In this document: piece after piece, positions 48,023 to 55,657 of the stretch | How the letters are laid out: each line of letters begins with the position of its first letter | Numbering within the stretch: the first letter of the stretch is position 1 | Assembly: GCA_963806495.1 (NCBI GenBank) | Contig: CAWDYA010000001.1 | Location: 186,001 to 250,000, forward strand | Direction of reading: 5' to 3' | Origin: CAWDYA01 sp963806495 | Lineage (GTDB): Bacteria > Acidobacteriota > Polarisedimenticolia > JACPZX01 > DASXTC01 | Length of the DNA stretch: 64,000 nucleotides | Program-made: the position numbers and the translations under genes | The notes under the pieces: generated by a model | Database searches by the model: none | Seen by the model: only the letters and a program-made list of their open reading frames with translations | Told to the model about the DNA's origin: nothing

Positions 48023-48049
48023 CTAAACTATTGCAATAACGACGTTTAG
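48023..48049. promoter_or_regulatory. AT-rich dyad upstream of the nuo operon, candidate operator
   Basis: CTAAAC (48023-48028) and GTTTAG (48044-48049) enclose the perfect palindrome TATTGCAATA (48029-48038). It stands out sharply from the GC-rich surroundings, about 140 bp upstream of nuoA and 30 bp past the small lipoprotein's stop. Regulator unknown; a terminator for the lipoprotein gene is the alternative. Confidence 0.4.
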
Positions 48050-48077
48050 CTTGCCTCGGGCGGCTGCCGGCCCGTTC

Positions 48078-48458
48078 TCAGGGTGCCGGCCGGTGACTTG
48101 GCCAGAACGGGGTGATGTCGAAACAGACCGACAGCTCCTCGCCATTGGTGTCGCGTATGCGCAAGGTGTCCCAGACATGCGATGGGCCGCCGATCAATGA
48201 CGTTGTGAGACTCCCTCCGAGGTCCTCGTAGCCGGGGTAGTTCTCCGAGAGCCAGGCCTGCTCCTCCCGCACCGCGTCCGGCGAGCTGCAGTCGCCGCTG
48301 ACACGCTCGACGTGGAGGCATGGATCGCCATCCACCTTCCTGGTGGCCGTGTAACAGGGATCGGGATCGGTGATGCCGCCGGGAGAGCTCTGCACCGCGT
48401 GGACGCTGCACCCGGTGGCCACGAGAACGAGCCCCAGCGCCAGAATGACAGCCATCAT
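48078..48458 (-). CDS. Small lipoprotein of unknown function
   Basis: 126 residues from ATG 48458 (ATG 48455 also possible), with AAGAG just upstream. Lipoprotein signal: VILALGLVLVATGC with the lipid Cys at residue 17. The mature part has four more Cys (DPCYTA, DPCLHV, GDCSSP, SVCFDI), so two disulfides are likely, and no family I recognise. Codon use is less GC-biased than in the neighbours. Placed on the same strand as the nuo operon but 193 bp upstream of it. Confidence 0.62.
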   Translation of the reverse strand: MMAVILALGLVLVATGCSVHAVQSSPGGITDPDPCYTATRKVDGDPCLHVERVSGDCSSPDAVREEQAWLSENYPGYEDLGGSLTTSLIGGPSHVWDTLRIRDTNGEELSVCFDITPFWPSHRPAP

Positions 48459-48653
48459 GCTCTTATGGACACCGAGGACATTGCCCTGGATGTGGGAATC
48501 GCTCGTTGATCCCGAGTCGTGCTCGATGACATCATCCGGGCGGGGACGACCCCGGGGCGCGGGCGGTGATGCGCCGGAGAACGGCGACGCGGGGCGGAGC
48601 TAGATGACGAGGCGGATCGGTAGAGGTGAGGAGCGCGCCGGGGAATGAGTGAG

Positions 48654-48749
48654 TCTGCGCTCCCTGTCCCACTGTTTTACGTCACAGCGGACGACAGAGG
48701 TGTGGTCCAGGAGGACCTTTGAGGAGGGTTCCGGGCCAGGGAGCGCAGA
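48654..48749. repeat. 13-bp perfect inverted repeat enclosing an inner hairpin
   Basis: TCTGCGCTCCCTG (48654-48666) is the exact reverse complement of CAGGGAGCGCAGA (48737-48749). Between them lies a small hairpin GGTCC-AGGA-GGACC near 48702-48715. Possible small RNA, decayed MITE or regulatory structure; no target-site duplication is obvious. Confidence 0.45.
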
Positions 48750-48903
48750 TGCCTTTTCGAATCTCCTGAAGCTGACCGATCGTTACTGAAAGGTCGGTTT
48801 TTATGCTGTAGCGGCAATTCATCAGAAACATACTCCGGCTTCCGGTCGGAGTCAAGGGCTTATTTTTCGCTTTCATGAGATGGATCACCGGCTGCGCGGA
48901 CCG

Positions 48904-48930
48904 GCACCCCGGCCGGGGTGCTGCTAGAAT
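48904..48930 (+). promoter_or_regulatory. 18-bp palindrome and TAGAAT box upstream of the PBP gene
   Basis: GCACCCCGGCCGGGGTGC (48904-48921) is a perfect palindrome ending 3 bp before TAGAAT (48925-48930). It occupies the spacer position of a promoter, where a repressor or activator could bind. The PBP start is 43 bp downstream. Confidence 0.4.
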
Positions 48931-48973
48931 CAGATTCCAGCCCCGCCTCCCGGCCCGATGAGAGGTGCGCACG

Positions 48974-51328
48974 ATGCCCCCCGAGAGCAGAAAGCCCGGA
49001 CCCCGCAACGGCAAACGCCGCAAGGCGAAGCGCAGCCCTGCACGGCTTCTCCTCGCGGCGGCCGTCCCCGCCTCGGTGATGGCCGCGGTGGCGCTGCTGA
49101 TCCTTGCGGTGGCGTCGTGGCGGGTGGGCGCCCGGTTCGAGGCACGCGAGCACGAATCCCCCACCCGGATCTACGGCCGGGCGGTCCGGCTCGCCGACGG
49201 GGCGCTGATGGGACAGGAGGATCTCCTCGAGCGGCTCAAGCGCCTCGGCTACCGGCGCAGCCGGTCGGACCGGCTCGCCCCCGGCGAATACCGGCTCGAC
49301 CGCGGACTGACGATCGCCTTGCGCTCGTTCGAGGGGCCCGGCGGAGAGGTGGCAGCGAGCACGGTGAGCCTGCGCTGCCGGGACGGCCGGATCGGCGATC
49401 TGACCGACGCGACCACGGGGCGGGACCTGGATCGGGCGTTCCTCGAACCGGAGGTGCTGACGACGCTGTACGGGCCGATGCAGGAGGACCGCATCGTCCT
49501 GGAGCTGCCGGCCTTTCCCCCATCGCTCGTCGACGCGATCGTCGTCACCGAGGACCGCAACTTCTACCACCATTTCGGCCTCGACCCGACGGGGATGGCG
49601 CGCGCCACGCTGACCAACGTGCGAGCCGGCGAGATTCGCCAGGGGGGAAGCACGCTGACGCAGCAGCTCGCAAAGAACCTGTTCTTCGACCAGGACCGAA
49701 CCTGGAGCCGCAAGATCGGCGAGGCGGTGGTGGCCCTGATCCTCGAGGCGCGCTACAGCAAGGACCGGATCCTGGCCGCCTATCTCAACGAGGTCTATCT
49801 CGGCCAGCGCGGCGCCGTGTCGATCCGCGGTTTCGCCGAGGCGGCGCGGTTCTACTTCGGCAAGGACGTGCGCGACCTCGATCTCGCCGAGTCGGCGACC
49901 CTGGCCGGTCTCATCCGCGCTCCCGGCATCTACAACCCCTTCCTGCATGCCGACCGGGCGGTGGAGCGGCGCAACCAGGTGCTCGCCGCGATGGAGGAGG
50001 CGGGCAGGATCACCGCGGCCGAGCAAACGGCCGCCCAGGCCAGACCGCTCAGGCTGCGGAAGGACCGCGACGGCGGCGCGCCCTCGCGCGGGCTCGCCTA
50101 TCTGGCCGACCTGGTGCGGGGGATGATCTCCGATGAGACCAGCGTCGACTTCACCCGGGCCGGCATGCGGGTGTTCACCACCGTGGACCCCACCTACCAG
50201 CGCGTGGCCGAGACGTCGCTCGAGCGCGGGCTGCAGTCGCTGGAGCGCGACTATCGCGGGCTGCGGCGCGGCAGCGGCCCCGACAAGCTCCAGGGCGCCA
50301 TGGTGGTGCTCGATCCGGCCGACGGCTCGATCCTCGCGATGGTGGGCGGGCGCGACTACGCCGTCAGCCAGTTCAACCGGATCACGCAGGCGCACCGCCA
50401 GCCCGGCTCGCTGTTCAAGCCGTTCGTCTATCTGGCCGGGTACATGAAGGCCGACCCTGCCTTCACGCCCGCCACGCGGCTCGAGGACGAGCCGCTGGAG
50501 ATGAAGGTGGGCGACAAGCTGTGGGCGCCCGCCAACTACGACAACACGTTCCGCGGTGTGGTGACGGCTCAGATGGCGCTCGAGCAGTCGCTCAATGTCC
50601 CGACCGTGCGGGCGGCGCGGGCGATCGGGCTCGACGCGGTGGTCGACACCGCGAGGAAGGCCGGCATCGACTCCCCGCTCAAGCCGTATCCGTCGCTGGC
50701 GCTGGGAGCGCAGGAGGTCACACCGCTGGAGATCGCCACGGCCTACGCGACCCTTGCGGGGGAGGGACTCCGGCACCGTCCCGTGCTGGTGGATGCGATC
50801 GTGGACGGCACCGGCAACACGATATACACGGGACACCGCGAGGCGAACCGGGTGCTGCCCGCGGCGCCGACCTATCTGGTCACGGTCGGTCTGCAGGGGG
50901 CGATTGACCGGGGCACCGCCGCCTCATCCCGCTCGATGGGCTTCACCGGCACCGCCGCCGGCAAGACCGGCACCACCGACGACTACCGCGACGCCTGGTT
51001 CTCGGGATACACCCCCGACCTTCTGGCGCTCGTCTGGGTCGGCTTCGACAACGGCGACACGCTGCGCCTGCCCGGGTCACGCGCCGCGCTGCCGATCTGG
51101 GTCGACTTCATGAAGCGCAGCGGCGCCGAGACCGACGAGACCTTCAGCGAGCCGGAAGGGATCGTCTGGGAGAAGATCGACCCCGCGACCGGCGGCCGCG
51201 CCCGCTGGTCCTGTCCCGAGACCGAGTGGATGGCGTTTCTCGAGGGGGCCGAGCCCGAGGACCGCTGCCCCGCCCACGGCTGGTTCACCCGCTGGTGGGC
51301 GCGCGACAGGGAGCCGTCGGTGGAGTGA
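48974..51328 (+). CDS. mrcB: Class A penicillin-binding protein, PBP1b type
   Basis: 784 residues. ATG 48974 chosen (GAGAGG 8 nt upstream); GTG 48965 is in frame. Basic cytoplasmic tail, one membrane helix (AAAVPASVMAAVALLILAVASW), a UB2H-like domain (EDLLERLKRLGYRRS), then the glycosyltransferase with catalytic Glu193 (TEDRNFYHHFGLDP) and GGSTLTQQLAKNL, then the transpeptidase with Ser479 (QPGSLFKPFVYL), SLN in EQSLNVPT and Lys664 (GKTGTTDDYRDAWF). It polymerises and cross-links peptidoglycan at the outer face of the inner membrane. The UB2H-like domain indicates PBP1b rather than PBP1a, although the usual lipoprotein activator is not nearby. Confidence 0.93.
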   Translation: MPPESRKPGPRNGKRRKAKRSPARLLLAAAVPASVMAAVALLILAVASWRVGARFEAREHESPTRIYGRAVRLADGALMGQEDLLERLKRLGYRRSRSDRLAPGEYRLDRGLTIALRSFEGPGGEVAASTVSLRCRDGRIGDLTDATTGRDLDRAFLEPEVLTTLYGPMQEDRIVLELPAFPPSLVDAIVVTEDRNFYHHFGLDPTGMARATLTNVRAGEIRQGGSTLTQQLAKNLFFDQDRTWSRKIGEAVVALILEARYSKDRILAAYLNEVYLGQRGAVSIRGFAEAARFYFGKDVRDLDLAESATLAGLIRAPGIYNPFLHADRAVERRNQVLAAMEEAGRITAAEQTAAQARPLRLRKDRDGGAPSRGLAYLADLVRGMISDETSVDFTRAGMRVFTTVDPTYQRVAETSLERGLQSLERDYRGLRRGSGPDKLQGAMVVLDPADGSILAMVGGRDYAVSQFNRITQAHRQPGSLFKPFVYLAGYMKADPAFTPATRLEDEPLEMKVGDKLWAPANYDNTFRGVVTAQMALEQSLNVPTVRAARAIGLDAVVDTARKAGIDSPLKPYPSLALGAQEVTPLEIATAYATLAGEGLRHRPVLVDAIVDGTGNTIYTGHREANRVLPAAPTYLVTVGLQGAIDRGTAASSRSMGFTGTAAGKTGTTDDYRDAWFSGYTPDLLALVWVGFDNGDTLRLPGSRAALPIWVDFMKRSGAETDETFSEPEGIVWEKIDPATGGRARWSCPETEWMAFLEGAEPEDRCPAHGWFTRWWARDREPSVE

Positions 51329-51366
51329 GGGCGGTCGGGTGCGGGCTCGCGCCCGACGCCCCGCCC
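51329..51366. terminator. Bidirectional hairpin between the PBP and ABC permease genes
   Basis: Between convergent stops. GTCGGGTGCG (from 51334) pairs with CGCGCCCGAC (to 51357) with one G-T wobble around GGCT; GGGCGG (51329-51334) can pair further with CCGCCC (51361-51366). No strong T-run. Confidence 0.55.
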
Positions 51367-52583
51367 TATTCGTAGCGCAGCGCGTCGATCGGGTCGAGAC
51401 CGGCGGCGCGCACGGCGGGGTAGACGCCGAACACCACGCCGACGAAGGCTGAAACGGAGAAGCCGGCCACGACCGCCCACATCGGGACATGGGCGCCCGG
51501 CATGTTGGGGATGAGCGAGGCGACGATATAGCCAAGACTGATGCCGAGGGCAATGCCGATCCCTCCCCCCAGCACCGTCAGGATGGTGGCCTCGATCAGG
51601 AACTGCAGCAGGATGTTGGCGCGCCGCGCGCCCACCGCCTTGCGGATGCCGATCTCGCGCGTCCGCTCGGTGACCGACACCAGCATGATGTTCATGATGC
51701 CGATGCCGCCCACGAACAGCGCCACACCGGCGATGCCGCCGGCCACACCCGTGGCGTACTTCGAAATGGTGCCGAGCACCGAGGTGAACTGCTCCTGGGT
51801 GAAGAGGCGGAAGTCGTCCGGCTCGTCGGGGCCCAGCTTTCGCCGACGCCGCATGGCGTCGATGATCTGGGTCTTCGCCAGCTCCATCTTGTCGGGGTCG
51901 GAGATGGCCACCTCCCAGAAGGTGTTGAACACCTGCTCCTCCCCGAACAGGCTGCGGGCGGTCGAATACGGCACGAAGATGTAGTCGTCGAGGTTCAGCC
52001 CGATCAGCTCGCCGCGCGACTCCATCACGCCCACGATGGTGAAGCTGTCCGGCCCGATCTGGATCACCTTGCCGATCACCGGCTCGTCGAGGTCCAGCTT
52101 CTCGATGATCTTGACACCGATGGCGCACACCTTCCGCCGCGCCCGGTCGTCGATGTCGGTGAAGAAGCGCCCGCGGTCGACGTAGAAGCTGACCACGTCC
52201 ATGTAGCCCGGCACCGTGCCCAGGATGTCCGTGCGCGCCTGCCGGTCGCCGTACTTGATCCGCCGGCCGCCGAAGTAGATCCCCGGTGCGATGTCCTGCA
52301 CCAGCGATGCGTGGTTCAGCAGATACTCGGCGTCATCGCGGTACAGCGGCTTGACGATCATGTTCTCGTACTCGGCGCCCTCCGGTCTCTGGGCCAGCAC
52401 GCGCACCCATCCGGAGCCGAGATCCTTGAACAGATCGTTGATCGCGAAGAAGAACCCCTGGACGATCGAGACCACGGCGATGACCGCCGCGACACCGATG
52501 ACCACGCCCAGCGTGGTCAGCAGGGAGCGCATCTTGTTGGCCCAGAGGGCCTGGAAGGCTATGGCGAGATTCTCGCCGAACAT
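51366..52583 (-). CDS. MacB-type ABC transporter permease
   Basis: 405 residues from ATG 52583. First helix with the MacB-like start (ALWANKMRSLLTTLGVVIG), a large periplasmic MacB_PCD domain (about 45-270), then three helices in an FtsX domain with RTREIGIRKAVGARRANIL and the C-terminal YPAVRAAGLDPIDALRYE. Partners are the ATPase gene 13 bp upstream and the HlyD-like adaptor. MacB-type systems are mechanotransmitters that push substrates from the periplasm through TolC. Confidence 0.94.
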   Translation of the reverse strand: MFGENLAIAFQALWANKMRSLLTTLGVVIGVAAVIAVVSIVQGFFFAINDLFKDLGSGWVRVLAQRPEGAEYENMIVKPLYRDDAEYLLNHASLVQDIAPGIYFGGRRIKYGDRQARTDILGTVPGYMDVVSFYVDRGRFFTDIDDRARRKVCAIGVKIIEKLDLDEPVIGKVIQIGPDSFTIVGVMESRGELIGLNLDDYIFVPYSTARSLFGEEQVFNTFWEVAISDPDKMELAKTQIIDAMRRRRKLGPDEPDDFRLFTQEQFTSVLGTISKYATGVAGGIAGVALFVGGIGIMNIMLVSVTERTREIGIRKAVGARRANILLQFLIEATILTVLGGGIGIALGISLGYIVASLIPNMPGAHVPMWAVVAGFSVSAFVGVVFGVYPAVRAAGLDPIDALRYE

Positions 52584-52596
52584 GGGCCGGGCCTCT

Positions 52597-53298
52597 TCAT
52601 TGGCCGACGCGGACCGCCACCGGCTCGTCGAAGACTATCTTTCCGTCCATCAGCTTCACGATCCGCGCGGCGTGATGCGCGATGTCGTCCTCGTGCGTGA
52701 CCAGAACGATCGTGTTGCCCCGCTTGTTGAGATCGCCGAACAGCGCCATCAGCTCCGCGCCGGTCTTCGAGTCGAGATTGCCGGTCGGCTCGTCCGCCAG
52801 CAGCAGCGACGGCTTGTTCACCAGCGCGCGGGCGACGGCCACGCGCTGCCGCTGCCCGCCGGACAGCTCGTTGGGACGGTGCGTCATACGGTCGCCCAGC
52901 CCCACCGCCTCGAGCGCCTCCCTCGCCAGCTTCTGGCGCTCGTGCCGGGGCGTGCCGGCATAGATGAGGGGCAGCTCCACGTTGCCCAGAGCGGTCGTCC
53001 GCGCGAGCAGATTGAACGTCTGGAAGATGAAGCCGATCTCCTTGTTGCGGATCGCCGCCAGCTCGTTGTCGTCCAGCTTCGAGACCTCCCGCTCGTTCAG
53101 GATGTAAGTGCCCCCGCTGGGGCTGTCGAGGCAGCCGATCAGGTTCATCAGCGTGGATTTGCCGGAGCCGGAGGGTCCCATGATGGCGACGTACTCGCCG
53201 CGGGCGATGCTCAGCGAGACCCCCGCCAGCGCGTGGACCGTCTCCGTGCCCATCACGTACGTCTTCACCAGATCCTTCACTTCGATCAGCGCTTCCAC
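52597..53298 (-). CDS. MacB/LolD-type ABC transporter ATP-binding protein
   Basis: 233 residues from GTG 53298, with AAGGAG about 10 nt upstream inside the adaptor gene's end. Walker A GPSGSGKST, Q-loop FIFQTFNLL, signature LSGGQRQRVAVARAL, Walker B LLLADEPTGNLD, H-loop VTHEDDIA. The NLDSKTG form is typical for the MacB/LolD/FtsE (type VII) group. It powers the downstream permease. Confidence 0.95.
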   Translation of the reverse strand: MEALIEVKDLVKTYVMGTETVHALAGVSLSIARGEYVAIMGPSGSGKSTLMNLIGCLDSPSGGTYILNEREVSKLDDNELAAIRNKEIGFIFQTFNLLARTTALGNVELPLIYAGTPRHERQKLAREALEAVGLGDRMTHRPNELSGGQRQRVAVARALVNKPSLLLADEPTGNLDSKTGAELMALFGDLNKRGNTIVLVTHEDDIAHHAARIVKLMDGKIVFDEPVAVRVGQ

Positions 53299-53299
53299 G

Positions 53300-54670
53300 C
53301 TACGTCTGCTCCTTGAGATCCTCGTCCTTTTCCACCGGGACGACCGCATCGCCGTGCTTGAGTTTCTTCAGCGTCCTGTACGGGCCCACGACGACCTTGT
53401 CGCCCGCCTGGATCGGCGCGTCGACGAGCTCGACGTCGAACTCGTCGGACATCCCCGTCTTGACCGGGATCATCACCGCCTTGCCGTCGCGGTCCACGAA
53501 GATGACGTCCACGTTCTGGTCGCCCAGCTCCTGCTCCTTCATCGTGGAGGGCTCGGTTCGCGCCGGCTCCGCCGCAATCGACCCCTCGCCCTCTCCCGCG
53601 GCATTGCCCGCTTCCTTGCCCGACAGCGCCTCGTCGACGTCCTTGCGCTTGCGCTGTATGACCGCCTGGATCGGCACGACGATCGGGCCTTCCTTCCTGG
53701 CCACCTCGATCGCGGCGTGGGCCGACATCCCCGGCCGCAGAGCGGCCAGCCCCGTCCGCCGGCCCGTCTTCACGGGCACCGGCAGCTCCTGCGCGCCGGG
53801 CGGGCTGCCGGCCGGCGGCGTCGGCGCCAGCGACACCTTGACCGCGAAGCGCGAGACGTCGTTCTCCTTCATCGCCGTGTGGGCGATCTCGGTGACCGTC
53901 CCGTCGAACTGCTCGTCTTCCAGCGCGTCCACCGTGACGACCGCCTCCTGCCCGGGCCGGACCAGCGTGACCTCGGTCTCGTCCACCCGCACCTCGGCGA
54001 GCAGCTCGCTCATGTCCGACAGCACGAGAATGACCGTCCCCGGGTTGTTCATCGTGCCGATGATCACCTGCTCGCCGAGCTTGGCGTTCACCTTGGTGAC
54101 CAGTCCGTCCATCGGCGCGCGGATGGTGGTCTTGGCCAGCTCGTCACGCGACTTCTCGAGATCCGCCTCCGCCTGCCGGATCTGCTCCTCGTATGCCTGC
54201 ACCTGTACGCGGCTCGTCTCGGCCTGCAGCCTCACCTGCTCGAGGGCGTCCTCGGAGACGATCTTCTCCTTCGCGAGCGCCTCCTGACGCCTCAGCGTGC
54301 TCTCGTACGTCGCCAGCGAAATCTTCTCCCGCTCCAGATTGATGCGGGCGAGCCTCAGGTTCGCCTCGAGCCGGTTGACGGAGGACTGATACTGGTCCGG
54401 GTCGAGCTGCAGGAGGATGTCTCCCTTGTGCACGCGGTCGCCCTCTTTGACCCGCAGGTCGACGATCTCTCCGGGCACCTGCGAGGAGATGTTGACGTAC
54501 ACCTTCGGCTCGATCTCACCGGAGGCCTTCACGGTCGAGACGAGGGTATCGACCTTCTTCGCCTCCTCCTCGTAGACCTTGGTCCCCTTGCGGGCGACCT
54601 GCTTGGCGCTCACGACGACGAGGACCGCGAGCACGGCGACGATCCCCGTGATTATCAGAACCTTCTTCAT
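53300..54670 (-). CDS. HlyD/RND-type periplasmic adaptor subunit
   Basis: 456 residues from ATG 54670. N-terminal membrane helix (VLIITGIVAVLAVLVVVSA), lipoyl half-motif VSTVKASGEIEPK / GEIVDLRVKEGDRVHKGD, a long coiled coil (about 95-190, Glu/Arg/Leu-rich), second lipoyl half RAPMDGLVTKVNAKLGEQV, beta-barrel, and a C-terminal membrane-proximal domain. A charged insert at about 350-395 (EAGNAAGEGEGSIAAEPART) is unusual. It bridges the MacB-like permease to the TolC-like channel. Confidence 0.94.
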   Translation of the reverse strand: MKKVLIITGIVAVLAVLVVVSAKQVARKGTKVYEEEAKKVDTLVSTVKASGEIEPKVYVNISSQVPGEIVDLRVKEGDRVHKGDILLQLDPDQYQSSVNRLEANLRLARINLEREKISLATYESTLRRQEALAKEKIVSEDALEQVRLQAETSRVQVQAYEEQIRQAEADLEKSRDELAKTTIRAPMDGLVTKVNAKLGEQVIIGTMNNPGTVILVLSDMSELLAEVRVDETEVTLVRPGQEAVVTVDALEDEQFDGTVTEIAHTAMKENDVSRFAVKVSLAPTPPAGSPPGAQELPVPVKTGRRTGLAALRPGMSAHAAIEVARKEGPIVVPIQAVIQRKRKDVDEALSGKEAGNAAGEGEGSIAAEPARTEPSTMKEQELGDQNVDVIFVDRDGKAVMIPVKTGMSDEFDVELVDAPIQAGDKVVVGPYRTLKKLKHGDAVVPVEKDEDLKEQT

Positions 54671-54685
54671 GGCCGGAAGAGCCCT

Positions 54686-55636
54686 CTATCCGAATACGGC
54701 GGCCCAGGCGATCTTGATGAGCACCCAGAGGCCCCAGGGGAGAAAAGTCAGCGACGCGCTTACGCCCGTGGTCAGGCGGGTCACCACCCGATAGCCGATC
54801 GTGAGCACGATGAGCGTCCAGATGGTGAAGAGATCCAGCGACTCGAGCAGCTTCTGCAGGGCCGGGATGCCCGTGGAGACGAGCGCGCCGACGTTCGAGC
54901 GCACGATCGTCTCGGCCGGCGTGACGATCGGAGCGGGCGTGGCGATCGAGATCGCCAGCAGCGCCAGGGCGCCCACCGTCCATATCGCCGACACGTGCGT
55001 GCTGATCGAGAGCATCTTCCTGAACTCGGGGTCGGAGCGGGCGAACCGGTTCAGCAGCCAGCCCCAGGCGAACACCATCAGCACCGCGGCAACGGCGTTG
55101 AGCATCAGCGCATTGGACGGCTCCTCCCGGAACATGAAGGTGCCGGCCGAGTTGATCACGATGTAGACGATGTACAACAGCACGCAGAGCAGAAAGTAGA
55201 GCCACGCCCGACCCAGTCTGAGATCCTTCAGCGCCCCCATCAGGACGAACAGGGTGGAATAGATGAGAGTCATCAGATGGAAGATCAGCAGAAAGGCCGA
55301 GCCCCACTGCACGATCCCCTGGATCGTGATCTGGGCGGTCGTCAGCTTCCTGAAAGTGTCGGTCGCCTGCTTGATCGCCTGCTCCTGGGCCTGCTCGGGC
55401 GCCATCTTCAGCAGAGGGAAGTTGGAGACCTGATCGGTCACGATGGTGACCCAGTCCGCCTTGGATGCATAGAACCCGAATGCCACGACGAACACGCAGA
55501 AATAGATCACGAGCGGGAACAACCAGGCAGGCCGCTGCTCGATGTCCTTGAAGGTCTCCTGCGGCGAGACGATCACACCGATGAATCGCGAAACGGGGCT
55601 CAGGGGGGCCGGTGTTTCCCGAAGCTGTTCGCTCAT
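54686..55636 (-). CDS. YIP1-family inner-membrane protein
   Basis: 316 residues from ATG 55636 with GGAGG upstream. N-terminal SRFIGVIVSPQETFKDIEQR is the typical entry of bacterial Yip1-domain proteins, followed by five or six membrane helices (LVIYFCVFVVAFGFY, LLCVLLYIVYIVINSA, VLMVFAWGWLLN, FLPWGLWVLIKIAWAA). Function unknown. Its position inside a tolC-hlyD-ABC operon, 15 bp from the adaptor gene, suggests that it takes part in assembly or substrate supply of the efflux pump. Confidence 0.82.
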   Translation of the reverse strand: MSEQLRETPAPLSPVSRFIGVIVSPQETFKDIEQRPAWLFPLVIYFCVFVVAFGFYASKADWVTIVTDQVSNFPLLKMAPEQAQEQAIKQATDTFRKLTTAQITIQGIVQWGSAFLLIFHLMTLIYSTLFVLMGALKDLRLGRAWLYFLLCVLLYIVYIVINSAGTFMFREEPSNALMLNAVAAVLMVFAWGWLLNRFARSDPEFRKMLSISTHVSAIWTVGALALLAISIATPAPIVTPAETIVRSNVGALVSTGIPALQKLLESLDLFTIWTLIVLTIGYRVVTRLTTGVSASLTFLPWGLWVLIKIAWAAVFG

Positions 55637-55657
55637 CGTCACCCTCCGGTGAACGGG

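Larger units (their letters stand above)
48459..48973. other. 515-bp non-coding region between lipoprotein and PBP genes
   Basis: No convincing gene on either strand. Contents: a GATGACATCATC palindrome and GGGG-ACGA-CCCC hairpin near 48518-48554; a 96-bp structured block (48654-48749); an AT-richer stretch 48755-48880 with a weak hairpin followed by TTTTTA near 48770-48802; and a palindrome plus -10 box before the PBP gene. It is the largest gene-free region in the window. Confidence 0.6.

Noticed and set aside
48770..48802. Rho-independent terminator ending in TTTTTA
   Set aside because: The possible stems are only four or five base pairs with a long loop. It was kept only as a remark in the intergenic entry.
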